Below the pieces are notes generated by a model that did no database searches, was not told where the DNA came from, and saw only the letters and a program-made list of their open reading frames with translations. From positions 186,001-250,000 of the forward strand of contig NZ_JAAGOB010000007.1 in assembly GCF_010550695.1 (NCBI RefSeq): DNA of 64,000 nucleotides, given 5' to 3'. The stretch comes from Phytoactinopolyspora alkaliphila. Its GTDB lineage: Bacteria > Actinomycetota > Actinomycetes > Jiangellales > Jiangellaceae. Position numbers and translations under genes: made by a program. Positions 36,634 to 45,103 of the stretch are shown here, piece after piece (the first letter of the stretch is position 1; every line of letters starts with the position of its first letter).

Positions 36634-37008
36634 TCAGCCGAGTCGGTGCACGTGGTGGGGGTCGTGCTCCTCGGGATGCTCGCCCTTGGCGTGATCGGCG
36701 TGGAAGAGCGCCTGCTCCAGCAGCTGGCGGACGTGCGTGTCGGCGGCGTGATAATAGATGAACGTGCCGTCGCGCCGGCTCTCCACCAGGCCGGCCAGCC
36801 GTAGCTTGGCGAGGTGCTGACTCACCCCGCTGGGGGTGGATTCGACCACGTCGGCGAGACAGCTCACCGACGATTCGCCCTGCAACAGCGCCCACATGAT
36901 CTTGATCCGGGTGGGATCCGCGAGCATCCGGAGCGCGCGGGCCGCGCCGTCGACCTGATCAGCCGTCGGCATGTGGAAGTCCGGGACGCGGTCATGCATG
37001 CCCGCCAT
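36634..37008 (-). CDS. ArsR/SmtB zinc- or cobalt-sensing repressor
   Basis: 124 residues. The winged helix runs from about residue 22 to 87 (ALRMLADPTRIKIMWALL, SCLADVVESTPSGVSQHLAKLRLAGLV, RRDGTFIYYHA). Asp90, His92, His103 and His106 form D-x-H-x10-H-x2-H, the alpha-5 metal site of CzrA/SmtB zinc sensors. The tail adds further His (HPEEHDPHHVHRLG). It is divergent from a CDF exporter, whose promoter contains a matching dyad. It therefore probably represses the exporter until zinc or cobalt accumulates. Starts at 37008 or 36999 are both possible. Confidence 0.9.
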   Translation of the reverse strand: MAGMHDRVPDFHMPTADQVDGAARALRMLADPTRIKIMWALLQGESSVSCLADVVESTPSGVSQHLAKLRLAGLVESRRDGTFIYYHAADTHVRQLLEQALFHADHAKGEHPEEHDPHHVHRLG

Positions 37009-37040
37009 CTTACGTCGCTGCCTATGTACCTGCGTGATTA

Positions 37041-37060
37041 CGCATATACGTATACTTGCG
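37041..37060. promoter_or_regulatory. ArsR/SmtB operator and leaderless promoter of the CDF gene
   Basis: CGCATATACGTATACTTGCG has the perfect core TATACGTATA and CGCA/TGCG flanks. Its TATACT (37051-37056) lies 8 nt before the ATG at 37065, so the operator covers the -10 of a leaderless promoter. Confidence 0.7.
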
Positions 37061-37064
37061 GGTT

Positions 37065-38237
37065 ATGAGTCATCATCGGGCCGTCAACCGTGCCGGGAGA
37101 CCCTTCGAGTCTGACGACACCGCTCTCCATGCCGACCGATACCTGCACGATCGTGAGCATGAGCAGGGCCATGACGGCGACCACCAGCACGACGACGACC
37201 ACCAGCACGCCCACGGACACGGGCACGGAGGCGGGCACGGAGGCGGGCACGGAGGTGGGTCGTCATGGTGGAGGCGGCTCGCCCACGCGATACAGCCGCA
37301 CTCGCACGACGCGAACGCGGCGATCCAGACCGCTGAGGAAGCCAGCGCGGCCGGCATCCGCGCGGCATGGGTCGGTCTCGCCGGGATGATGGCGACGGCC
37401 GGGCTGCAGCTCGTGATCGTCGCGGTCAGCGGTTCCATCAGTCTTCTTGCCGATACGGTGCACAATCTGGGGCACGCCGTGACCACGATCCCCCTGCTGA
37501 TCGCTTTCCGGCTGGGCCGGCGGCCGCCCACGTCGCGGTACCCGTACGGCTTCCGGCGGGCAGAGGACCTCTCCGGCGTGCTGATCGCGCTGGTCATCGC
37601 AGCTTCAGCGGTCCTGATCATCGTCGAGTCAATCGATGCGCTGATCAGTCCGCGGGAACTCGCCAATCTGGGCTGGGTGCTGGCGGCCGGGCTGGTAGGC
37701 GCCGCGGGCAACGAGATCGTTGCCGTGTACCGGATCCGTGTCGGTCGGCGCATCGGCTCCGCCGCGCTGATCGCCGAGGGCAATCACGCGCGGGCGGACG
37801 GCCTGACGTCGCTGGTCGTGGTGGCCGCCGTCGCGGGGGTGTGGCTGGGCTACCCGCAGGCGGATGCGGTGGCAGGGTTGCTGGTGGCCGGCGCGATCGT
37901 GTGGATCCTGGTGAGCTCCAGCAGATCGGTCTTCCGGCGGTTGATGGACGGGGTCGACGACGGGACGCTGCGGCGCATCGCGTCGGTGGCGGCCGGGGTG
38001 GAGGGGGTGCGCGGAGTGGGCCGGGTTCGTGCCCGCTGGACAGGGCACCGGCTCGAGGCCGACCTCGACGTCGTCGTCGACGGCACGGTCAGCATGGCCG
38101 AGGCCGACGCTGTCGCGGCTGAGATTCACGATGCCCTGCGCCACGGTGTACGCCACCTGGAACACGCCGTCATCTGCCTCCGCCCGCCCATGATCATTGA
38201 CGATGGCCTACCGGATCGTGTGCACGATCGCCAATGA
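37065..38237 (+). CDS. Cation-diffusion-facilitator metal exporter
   Basis: 390 residues. The first 75 residues are His/Asp/Gly-rich (HDGDHQHDDDHQHAHGHGHG and GGGHGGG units). Six membrane helices follow from about residue 102. Helix II has LADTVHNLGHAVTTIP: the usual H-x3-D metal pair is H-x3-H here. Helix V has GNHARADGLTSLVV with the standard H-x3-D. The C-terminal cytoplasmic domain (about 310-370) is the usual metallochaperone-like fold. It exports divalent metal, most likely zinc, across the cytoplasmic membrane by proton exchange. The gene is controlled by the divergent ArsR. Its 3' end lies inside a dispersed hairpin repeat. Confidence 0.92.
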   Translation: MSHHRAVNRAGRPFESDDTALHADRYLHDREHEQGHDGDHQHDDDHQHAHGHGHGGGHGGGHGGGSSWWRRLAHAIQPHSHDANAAIQTAEEASAAGIRAAWVGLAGMMATAGLQLVIVAVSGSISLLADTVHNLGHAVTTIPLLIAFRLGRRPPTSRYPYGFRRAEDLSGVLIALVIAASAVLIIVESIDALISPRELANLGWVLAAGLVGAAGNEIVAVYRIRVGRRIGSAALIAEGNHARADGLTSLVVVAAVAGVWLGYPQADAVAGLLVAGAIVWILVSSSRSVFRRLMDGVDDGTLRRIASVAAGVEGVRGVGRVRARWTGHRLEADLDVVVDGTVSMAEADAVAAEIHDALRHGVRHLEHAVICLRPPMIIDDGLPDRVHDRQ

Positions 38238-38244
38238 TCATGGG
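38187..38244. repeat. Inverted repeat with CCCATGATCATTG arms
   Basis: CCCATGATCATTG (38187-38199) and its exact complement (38232-38244) are separated by 32 nt that themselves contain GATCGTG-TG-CACGATC. The TGA of the CDF gene (38235-38237) lies in the right arm. The same 13-mer arms recur at 39363-39420 on the far side of the next gene. Confidence 0.85.
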
Positions 38245-38343
38245 GAAGGGGGCGTGTCCACAAGGTGACCTTCATCGGTCCAGTCATCCACAGATCGCGG
38301 ATGACCCGTGGGTTTGCGGTGCGGTCCCCGTCAGCATCTGGGC

Positions 38344-39369
38344 ATGGACACGAGTTTCGACCTGCGCGGCGTCACGCCCTCCGGCCTTGCCGCGAGCGGC
38401 CTGTACCTACCGCCGTCCGTGCCGTTCCGTGCCAAGCTCGAGGAGCTCGTGCAAGCGCAGCACGGCACGGTCAGCCGTCGCCAGCTCGCCGACTGCGGTG
38501 TTACCGATCGGCAGATCTTCCGCTGTCTCCGATCGGGCCGCTGGCGCCGAGTGCACGTCGGCGTCTACGCGACGTTCACTGGGCCGCTGACGTTCAGCGC
38601 GCGCGTGTGGGCGGCATTGCTGCGGGCCGGCCGGGGTGCGGTGGCGAGTCATCAGACCGCCGCCTATCTCGACGGCGTGTGCGACGAGCCGGGGACGATC
38701 ATCCACGTCACCGTGCCCGCAGGACGGCACGTCCGGGGGCGGATCGAGGACGTCCGGGTCCACTACGCCCACCGGCTGGGCCGGACGCGTCATCCGGCGA
38801 GAAGCCCACCTCGCACCAGGGTGGAGGAGACCGTACTGGACCTGGTAGACGTCGCGGCGCGGCCTCGCGACGTCGAGTCGTGGGTGACGCGTGCCTGCCA
38901 ACGACGCCTGTCCAATCCCGAGCGGCTGGCCGAGGCGCTCGGGCTGCGCAAGAAGATCCGCTGGCGGCCGCTCCTCGAGAGCATGCTGTCTGACGTTGCC
39001 GAAGGTGCTGAATCGCCCCTTGAGCTGCGCCATCTCCGGCACGTCGAACGAGCGCACGGTCTGCCCAGAGGTCACCGCCAGCGACGCGTCGCCGGCAATC
39101 GAGTCATCTGGATCGACGTCGACTACGACGAGTACGCGCTCCGGGTGGAGCTCGACGGGCGGGTCGGCCACGTCGAGGAGGGCCGGTTCCGTGACCGGCG
39201 GCGCGACAACGCCGCCACCGTCGGTGGCCATGCCACCTTGCGCTATGGACACGCCGAGCTGTTCGCCGATCCCTGCGGGGTCGCGGCCGAGCAGGCACGC
39301 GTGCTCGCTGCGCGCGGATGGGCCGGGACCCTTGGCCGATGCGGACCTGACTGCGCCGCCTTCCCATGA
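38344..39369 (+). CDS. AbiEi-type winged-helix / DUF559-like nuclease-fold protein
   Basis: 341 residues. An AbiEi-4-like winged helix lies near residues 30-95: LVQAQHGTVSRRQLADCGVTDRQIFRCLRSGRW, then GVYATFTGPL. The middle domain is the antitoxin-type ASHQTAAYLDGV...HVTVP region. The C terminus resembles a DUF559/VSR-type PD-(D/E)xK domain: IDVDYDEYALRVELDG, then DRRRDNAAT and ATLRYG. Proteins of this type are abundant in actinobacteria as single genes. No AbiEii-like toxin lies beside it, so it is not a complete toxin-antitoxin pair. It is bracketed by two copies of a hairpin repeat. Confidence 0.82.
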   Translation: MDTSFDLRGVTPSGLAASGLYLPPSVPFRAKLEELVQAQHGTVSRRQLADCGVTDRQIFRCLRSGRWRRVHVGVYATFTGPLTFSARVWAALLRAGRGAVASHQTAAYLDGVCDEPGTIIHVTVPAGRHVRGRIEDVRVHYAHRLGRTRHPARSPPRTRVEETVLDLVDVAARPRDVESWVTRACQRRLSNPERLAEALGLRKKIRWRPLLESMLSDVAEGAESPLELRHLRHVERAHGLPRGHRQRRVAGNRVIWIDVDYDEYALRVELDGRVGHVEEGRFRDRRRDNAATVGGHATLRYGHAELFADPCGVAAEQARVLAARGWAGTLGRCGPDCAAFP

Positions 39370-39422
39370 TCATTGGCTTTCCCTGACCCCGTCGGGTGCA
39401 GAAAGGCCAATGATCATGGGAA
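39361..39422. repeat. Long hairpin with CCCATGATCATTGG arms
   Basis: TTCCCATGATCATTGG (39361-39376) pairs perfectly with its complement (39407-39422). CTTTC/GAAAG extends the stem by 5 bp after a 1-nt bulge. The loop is 19 nt. The stop codon of the AbiEi-like gene is in the left arm. It can serve as a terminator and is a second copy of the element at 38187-38244. Confidence 0.85.
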
Positions 39423-39437
39423 GGGTCGCGATGGGTC

Positions 39438-39466
39438 TGGACCGTCGGCGCGGCGTGGCCTATGCT
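39438..39466 (+). promoter_or_regulatory. Candidate promoter of the ROK/ABC/Gfo operon
   Basis: TGGACC (39438-39443), 17 nt, TATGCT (39461-39466). A loose AT-rich dyad, ATTAAG...CCTAAT (39472-39495), lies between the -10 and the GTG at 39514 and could be the ROK operator. Confidence 0.45.
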
Positions 39467-39513
39467 CTTCGATTAAGCCAATGCCCTTTACCTAATGAGG
39501 GCAGAGGAAGGCG

Positions 39514-40821
39514 GTGAAGAAGAGCGTGGAGCTGACAGGTCCGTCCGCGGAGCGGCTCGCCAACACTCAGCGGGTCATCGCCGCGCTAGGCCCGCACGGC
39601 CGGCTGACCTTGGCTGACCTGCGTTCTGCCACGGGATTGTCGCGGCCGACCCTCAGTGCCATCCTCAGCGAGCTCATCGACGACGGCTGGATCGTCCAGG
39701 GGGACGCACGTAGCGGCATGGGCGCCGCGCCTGGCCGTCCGGCCCGTCCCTATTCAGTCAACCCGGATGCCGGATTTGTCGCGGGCGTAGACATCGGCCT
39801 CCATAAGGTGCTGGTCGTCATCGCAGACTGGACGGGCGCCGTCCGGCATCAGCTCCGGCATGATCTCGACCCGGGGGCTCCCGGCGACGAGCGGGTGGTC
39901 AAGGTGCAAGCGGCCGTCAGCCAGGCCACCGCTGCGCTGAGCCTGCGCGTGGACCAGCTCATCGGCCTCTGCCTGGGCGTGCCGGGCATCGTCGACGAGT
40001 CGGGCCGGATCACCCGTTCCTCGGTAATCCCCGACTGGACCGGCTTCCACGTGGGCCGGTCCTTCTCCCACTGGTCCGGTTGCGCCGTCGACGTGGTGAA
40101 CGACGCCAATCTCGCCGCGGCCGGGGAGCGCTGGGCCGGCGCTGCCAGGCTGCGCGACGACGTGATCTACGTCCTGGCCGGGCGCCGGGTCAGTGCCGGA
40201 CTGATCCTGGGCGGCCAGGTGCACCGGGGTCGCAACGGAGCCAGCGGCGAGATCGGATCGGCGCCGGCCCTGTTCGTCGACCCGCCGGCGATACTCCTCG
40301 GTGAGGCGGCCGGGCAGGAGGATCCGCGTATTCCGGAGGTCTTCAGGCAGGCCGGCGCAGGTGACCGCGAGGCGAGGCGGCGGATCGCCGAGCTCTGCGA
40401 CCGGCTCGGATTCGTCGTGGAGATGCTGGCCAAGACCCTCGATCCGGACATCGTCGTTCTCGGTGGCGGACTGAGCCTGGCGGGAGCGCCGCTGCTCGAT
40501 GGAGTGCGGTCCGCGGTCACGCTCAATGCTGACGTCTCCCCGCCGATCGTCCTCGGTGAGCTGGCCGAGACGGCGGTCGCTCTGGGAGGAGTCCACGTGG
40601 CCATCGTCTCGGCCGCCCGGGCCGACGCGCGGCTCCAACCGCTGGTCAGTGCCCGCGCCACGTGGCCCGATTCACCGGCGGGTTTCCACCCCGCGGGCGC
40701 TGACCTGGGCAGAACCGGCTCGGCCGCCGCGGCAAGCGAGCTACCACCCGGAGAGACGGTGCCTATCGCGGATTCAGCGGCCGACCCAGCCCCACGATCC
40801 GACGAAGGGAGAACGGGATGA
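39514..40821 (+). CDS. ROK family transcriptional regulator
   Basis: 435 residues. An N-terminal winged helix (residues about 14-60, LADLRSATGLSRPTLSAILSELIDDGWI) precedes a ROK domain: FVAGVDIGLHKVLVVIADW, CLGVPGIVDESGRI, DVVNDANLAAAGERW and VVLGGGLSLAGAPLL. The usual zinc-binding cluster and the sugar kinase phosphate loop are degenerate, so it is a repressor rather than a kinase. The C-terminal 50 residues are Pro/Ala-rich. GTG 39514 has GAGGAAGG upstream. Its stop overlaps the ATG of the binding-protein gene. It is thus the first gene of the operon it presumably controls. Confidence 0.9.
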   Translation: MKKSVELTGPSAERLANTQRVIAALGPHGRLTLADLRSATGLSRPTLSAILSELIDDGWIVQGDARSGMGAAPGRPARPYSVNPDAGFVAGVDIGLHKVLVVIADWTGAVRHQLRHDLDPGAPGDERVVKVQAAVSQATAALSLRVDQLIGLCLGVPGIVDESGRITRSSVIPDWTGFHVGRSFSHWSGCAVDVVNDANLAAAGERWAGAARLRDDVIYVLAGRRVSAGLILGGQVHRGRNGASGEIGSAPALFVDPPAILLGEAAGQEDPRIPEVFRQAGAGDREARRRIAELCDRLGFVVEMLAKTLDPDIVVLGGGLSLAGAPLLDGVRSAVTLNADVSPPIVLGELAETAVALGGVHVAIVSAARADARLQPLVSARATWPDSPAGFHPAGADLGRTGSAAAASELPPGETVPIADSAADPAPRSDEGRTG

Positions 40822-42080
40822 GACGCCGAGCTTTCCTGCGCGCCGCCGCGGCCGCGCCTGCCGCCGCCGTGCTCGGGTGCTCGTCGTCCAGCGACGACGA
40901 CCGCCAGCACGGGCATGCGTCGATCTCCTACGGCATGTGGGACCAGCTCCAGGTTCCGGCGATGCACGAGGTGATCGCGGCCTTTCGGAAAGAGCATCCG
41001 GACATCGACGTCACCATCCAGCTGACACCGTTCAGCACGTACTGGACGCGGCTGCAGACCTCGATCACCGGAGGCGGCGCCGCGGATGTGTTCTGGATGA
41101 ACGGCCCGAACATCCGCCGCTTCTCGCACTACGGCACGCTCCTGCCGATCTCGGACCGGCTGGCGGCGGACGGCGTCGATCTCGCCGACCACCCAGACAA
41201 TCTCGTCGACCTTTACGCCTACCAAGGCGAGCAGTTCGGCATCCCGAAGGACTACGACTGCATCTCCCTGTACTACAACACCGAGCTGTTCGACGAGGCC
41301 GGCGTGCCGTATCCGGACGACACCTGGACCTGGGAGACGGTGCGCGAGGCGTGCCGGGAGTTCCGCGTGCCTAGCCGGGGGCAGTTCGGCATCAGCTCGG
41401 CGCTGGACCGGCAGCGCAACCTCTATCCGGCGATCTTCCAGAACGACGGCTGGGTGGTGGATGGGCGCGAGTCCGGATTCGCGGACGAGCGCACTATCGG
41501 CGGCCTGGAGTTCTGGACCGATCTGATCAACGCGGACCTGGCGCCCAACGCGATGGCCACCGCGGACACCACCGGACGTTCTCTTTTCCTCGGCGGGAAG
41601 CTGGCGATGTACTACGGACTGCCGAACGACGCCGTGGAGGCGTACGACGACGAGGCGGTCCGGGAGAGAACGGACATCGCGGTGCTCCCGCAGGGGAGCA
41701 GCCGGGGCAACGTCATCCACGGCCTGGCCAACGTGATCAATGCGCGTACTCCGTTTCCAGATGCCGCCTACGAGTTCGTGAAGTTCATGGCCACCCGTGA
41801 GGTGGGCGAGATCCAGGGCGCCAGCGGCACCATCCTGCCGAGCTTCGCGGGAACCGAGTCCGGCTATGTCGACTCCAAACCCGAGTTCAACCTGCGGGCG
41901 TTCATCGACCAGATCCCGGACTGCATCGCGTATCCGATCTCCATGGACACCAACACGTGGGAGAACCAGCAGTACACCCTTCTCGGCGACGCCTGGATCG
42001 GCGATCCGGGCCGCTCGGTGGCTGACGCCTCCCATGCCCTGGCCTCGGCGATGAACCTCGTCCTCGAACAGGAGCCGTGA
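40818..42080 (+). CDS. Sugar ABC transporter solute-binding lipoprotein
   Basis: 420 residues. MRRRAFLRAAAAAPAAAVLGC has a twin-Arg start and a lipobox ending at Cys21, so it is a Tat-exported lipoprotein. SYGMWDQLQVPAMHEVIAAFRKEHPDI and the later VIHGLANVINARTPFPDAAYEFVKFMAT are typical of family 1 carbohydrate-binding proteins. It delivers a sugar to the two permeases that follow. ATG 40818 overlaps the ROK stop (ATGA). The sugar cannot be told from the sequence. No ATPase gene is in the operon; a shared MsmK-type ATPase elsewhere is likely. Confidence 0.92.
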   Translation: MRRRAFLRAAAAAPAAAVLGCSSSSDDDRQHGHASISYGMWDQLQVPAMHEVIAAFRKEHPDIDVTIQLTPFSTYWTRLQTSITGGGAADVFWMNGPNIRRFSHYGTLLPISDRLAADGVDLADHPDNLVDLYAYQGEQFGIPKDYDCISLYYNTELFDEAGVPYPDDTWTWETVREACREFRVPSRGQFGISSALDRQRNLYPAIFQNDGWVVDGRESGFADERTIGGLEFWTDLINADLAPNAMATADTTGRSLFLGGKLAMYYGLPNDAVEAYDDEAVRERTDIAVLPQGSSRGNVIHGLANVINARTPFPDAAYEFVKFMATREVGEIQGASGTILPSFAGTESGYVDSKPEFNLRAFIDQIPDCIAYPISMDTNTWENQQYTLLGDAWIGDPGRSVADASHALASAMNLVLEQEP

Positions 42081-42082
42081 GC

Positions 42083-43033
42083 ATGGCAGTACCAACCACC
42101 GCGTCCACCCCGGCCACACCCGCGCCCGCCCGCCGCCGTCGCTCCATCCGCTCGGGCGGGCGGGCAGGACTGATCGGCTACCTGTTCATCGCTCCGGTCG
42201 GCATCGGACTGCTGGTGCTGTACATCTATCCGGCGGTGGCGACCTTCGCGCTCAGCTTCACCGACTGGGGTCCGTTCGGCGGCAACACGTTCAACGGGTT
42301 CGCCAACTATGTGGCCGTGTTCCGCAACGACCTCTTCTGGCGCTCGCTCGGCAACACGCTGCTCTACATGTCGATCGGGCTGTTCGTGATCCCCATCGCC
42401 ATCGTCATCGCCACGCTGCTGAACAAGCCGGGATTGCGCGGAGTGGGTGTTTACCGGACGCTGTACTTCATCCCGTTCGTCACCCTTCCGGTGGCCAGCG
42501 GCATGGTGTGGAAATGGCTGTACAACGGCGACTACGGGCTGATCAACGCATTCCTTGGCAATTTCGGCATCTCGGGCACCTACTGGGTGGCCAACCCGGC
42601 CACCGCGTTGATGGCGATCGGCATCGTGCAGGTCTGGTCCCAGATCGGGTACTACCTGGTGATCTTCATCGCCGGAATCAAGGCGATCCCGCAGACGTAC
42701 CTTGAGGCGGCCGAGCTCGACGGCGCCGGGCCGTTGCGCCGCTTCTTCACCGTGGTGCTGCCGCTGCTCAGCCCAAGCATCTTCTTCTGCTCGGTGATCA
42801 ACGTGATCGCCACGTTGCAGATCTTCGACCTGATCTACGTCATGTCGCAAAGCTCCAGCGCCAATCCGGCGTTCAACTCGGCTCAGTCGATCGTGACGCT
42901 CTTCTACCAAATGGCGTTCGTGGAGAACAACAAGGGCAACGCCACCGCGCTCGCGTTCTTGCTCATGCTGCTGATCGCGGCTTTGACCGCTGTGCAGTTC
43001 CGGCTGCAGAAGAAGTGGGTGTTCTATGACTAG
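42083..43033 (+). CDS. Sugar ABC transporter permease (MalF-like)
   Basis: 316 residues with six membrane helices after a basic N terminus (APARRRRSIRSGGRAG). The EAA-type motif EAAELDGAGPLRRFFTVVLPLLSP near 212-235 contacts the ATPase. ATG 42083 is chosen because AGGAG lies 8 nt upstream. A GTG at 42077 that overlaps the previous stop is too close to it. It forms the membrane channel with the next gene, which starts 8 nt before its own stop. Confidence 0.92.
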   Translation: MAVPTTASTPATPAPARRRRSIRSGGRAGLIGYLFIAPVGIGLLVLYIYPAVATFALSFTDWGPFGGNTFNGFANYVAVFRNDLFWRSLGNTLLYMSIGLFVIPIAIVIATLLNKPGLRGVGVYRTLYFIPFVTLPVASGMVWKWLYNGDYGLINAFLGNFGISGTYWVANPATALMAIGIVQVWSQIGYYLVIFIAGIKAIPQTYLEAAELDGAGPLRRFFTVVLPLLSPSIFFCSVINVIATLQIFDLIYVMSQSSSANPAFNSAQSIVTLFYQMAFVENNKGNATALAFLLMLLIAALTAVQFRLQKKWVFYD

Positions 43034-43913
43034 CACGACGACGCCGGCCTCCACCGCAGCCGCGCACCCGGCCCGGTGGCGCGGATCGGCACGCGGCACC
43101 TGGGCCGGCAGCGTGATCACGCACGCCGTGCTGATCGCCGGCGCCGTGGTCATGGTGTTCCCGTTCGTCTGGCAAGTGCTCACCGCGTTCAAGACGCAGG
43201 CGGAGGCGGTGGCGGTACCCGTGCAGGTCTTCCCATCCCGGTGGGAGTGGGCGGTCTTCACCGAGATTTTCGACGTGCTGCCTTTCGCCGAGCAGCTGCG
43301 CACGTCGGCAATCGTGGCGCTGGTGCGCACCGTCGGACAGGTACTGCTCTGCTCCCTTGCGGCGTACGCTTTCGCCCGGCTGCACTTTCGAGGCCGGGAG
43401 CTGCTGTTCGCGCTGTTCCTGTCCGTGCTGATGGTCCCCGGCCAGTTGCTGATCCTGCCCCAGTACGAGCTGATGGTCAGCTTCGGCCTGCTCAACACGA
43501 TCCCGGCGTTGATCCTTCCCGGCCTGTTCTCCGCGTTCGGGACGTTTCTGCTCCGGCAGTTCTTCCTGACCATCCCGGCCGAACTGGAGGAGGCGGCACT
43601 GATCGACGGGGCGAGCCGGTTGCGGATCTACTGGAGTGTCATGCTGCCATTGGTGCGCCCGGCCTTGGCGGCTCTCGCGGTCATCACCATGATGAACTCG
43701 TGGAACGACCTCCTCTGGCCCCTGGTGGTGAACACCGATCCGAACGTGATGCCCATCAGCGCCGGGCTGACCACGTTGCAGGGCCAGTTCCAGACCAACT
43801 ATCCGGCGCTGATGGCCGGCGCGCTGCTGGCGAGCCTGCCGATGCTGCTGGTCTTCCTGGTGTTGCAGCGCCAGTTCGTCCAGGGCATAGCGCTCACCGG
43901 GAGCAAGGGATGA
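43026..43913 (+). CDS. Sugar ABC transporter permease (MalG-like)
   Basis: 295 residues, six membrane helices. The motif EEAALIDGASRLRIYWSVMLPLVRP near 190-214 is the MalG EAA loop. MMNSWNDLLWPLVVNT follows. It pairs with the preceding permease. The start overlaps that gene by 8 nt, and its stop overlaps the next ATG (ATGA). Confidence 0.92.
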   Translation: MTSTTTPASTAAAHPARWRGSARGTWAGSVITHAVLIAGAVVMVFPFVWQVLTAFKTQAEAVAVPVQVFPSRWEWAVFTEIFDVLPFAEQLRTSAIVALVRTVGQVLLCSLAAYAFARLHFRGRELLFALFLSVLMVPGQLLILPQYELMVSFGLLNTIPALILPGLFSAFGTFLLRQFFLTIPAELEEAALIDGASRLRIYWSVMLPLVRPALAALAVITMMNSWNDLLWPLVVNTDPNVMPISAGLTTLQGQFQTNYPALMAGALLASLPMLLVFLVLQRQFVQGIALTGSKG

Positions 43914-45103
43914 ATGAGAGACGGCAATTGAGACTCGGCGTGGTCGGCGTCGGCGTGCGCGCGGAGCTGGCGAGGCACGCCGGCCAGGCAGGTGGCCGCG
44001 TCGTCGCCTGTGCCGACCCGGCTGCCCGGGCCCGGGATACGGCGCGGGAACTGTTCGGCCCGGAGACACGTGTCGTCGCCGACCACCGCGACCTCGTGGG
44101 TCACGGGCTGGACGGGGTGTTCGTCACAAGCCCGGACCACACGCACGCGCGGGTGGCCATCGACTTCCTGCGCGCCGGTGTCGCCGTCTACCTGGAGAAG
44201 CCGATGGCGACCACGGTGGAGGACTGCGACGCCATCCTGCGGGCCGCCCAGGCCTCTGGCACGCTGCTCTTCTGCGGGCACAACATGCGCTACATGCCGG
44301 TCATCGAGACGATGAAGTCCCTGCTGGACGCCGGGGAAATCGGTGAGGTGAAGACCGTGTGGTGCCGGCATTTCGTCGGCCACGGCGGCGACTTCTACTT
44401 CAAGGACTGGCACGCGGAGGCGGCGAAGTCGACCGGGCTGTTGCTGCAGAAGGGTGCGCACGACATCGACGTGATCCACTGGCTCGCGGGGGCGCACTCG
44501 GACCTGGTGACCGGCATGGGCGCGCTCCAGGTCTACGGGGACGTGACCGACCGCAGGGACAATTCCGGCCGCCGGATGCGAGAGTGGTTCGACGTGGGAA
44601 ACTGGCCGCCGGCCGACGCCCGCGAGCTCAACCCGGTGATTGACGTGGAGGACACCTCGATGATCCACATGCGGCTGGCCAACGGGGTACTGGCCAGCTA
44701 CCAGCAGTGCCACTTCACGCCGGACTACTGGCGGAACTACACGATCATCGGTACCCGAGGCCGGATGGAGAACTTCGGTGACACCGTGGACGCGGAGATC
44801 CGTCTCTACCAGCGGCGCTCGGACTACGACCCGGTCGGCACCCGGGTCGTCCCCGTGCCGCGTGGCAGCGGCGGGCACGGCGGCGCCGACGCGGCCGCCG
44901 TCGCCGAGTTCCTGGCCGCGATCACGGGCGAGGCGGTACCGCGCACGCATCCGCTCGACGCACGTGCCGCCGTCGCGACGGGCGTCGCGGGCACCGCGTC
45001 GATCCGGACCGGTTCGGTGCCGATCCGCATCGATCCGCCAAACCTGACCCACGAGGCCGAAGTCCCGGCAGCACGAACCCACAACAGCGAGGAGCACACG
45101 TGA
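43910..45103 (+). CDS. Gfo/Idh/MocA oxidoreductase 1 of the sugar operon
   Basis: 397 residues, the longest of the three. LGVVGVGVRAELARHAG is the nucleotide-binding loop; LEKPMATTVEDC holds the EKP Lys. KGAHDIDVIHWLAG gives the active-site His. A C-terminal Gly/Arg-rich segment DRRDNSGRRMREWFDVGNWPP is an insertion in the substrate domain. It should oxidise an imported sugar or glycoside with NAD(P). AAGGG lies upstream, and the start overlaps the permease stop. Confidence 0.88.
   Translation: MNERRQLRLGVVGVGVRAELARHAGQAGGRVVACADPAARARDTARELFGPETRVVADHRDLVGHGLDGVFVTSPDHTHARVAIDFLRAGVAVYLEKPMATTVEDCDAILRAAQASGTLLFCGHNMRYMPVIETMKSLLDAGEIGEVKTVWCRHFVGHGGDFYFKDWHAEAAKSTGLLLQKGAHDIDVIHWLAGAHSDLVTGMGALQVYGDVTDRRDNSGRRMREWFDVGNWPPADARELNPVIDVEDTSMIHMRLANGVLASYQQCHFTPDYWRNYTIIGTRGRMENFGDTVDAEIRLYQRRSDYDPVGTRVVPVPRGSGGHGGADAAAVAEFLAAITGEAVPRTHPLDARAAVATGVAGTASIRTGSVPIRIDPPNLTHEAEVPAARTHNSEEHT

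Noticed and set aside
38344-39369. Complete AbiE-type toxin-antitoxin system
   Set aside because: Only an AbiEi-like protein with a DUF559-like tail is present; no AbiEii-type nucleotidyltransferase toxin adjoins it. The DUF4037 gene is 10 kb away.
39514-40821. ROK protein as a sugar kinase
   Set aside because: It has an N-terminal winged helix and a degenerate phosphate loop, so it is a regulator.
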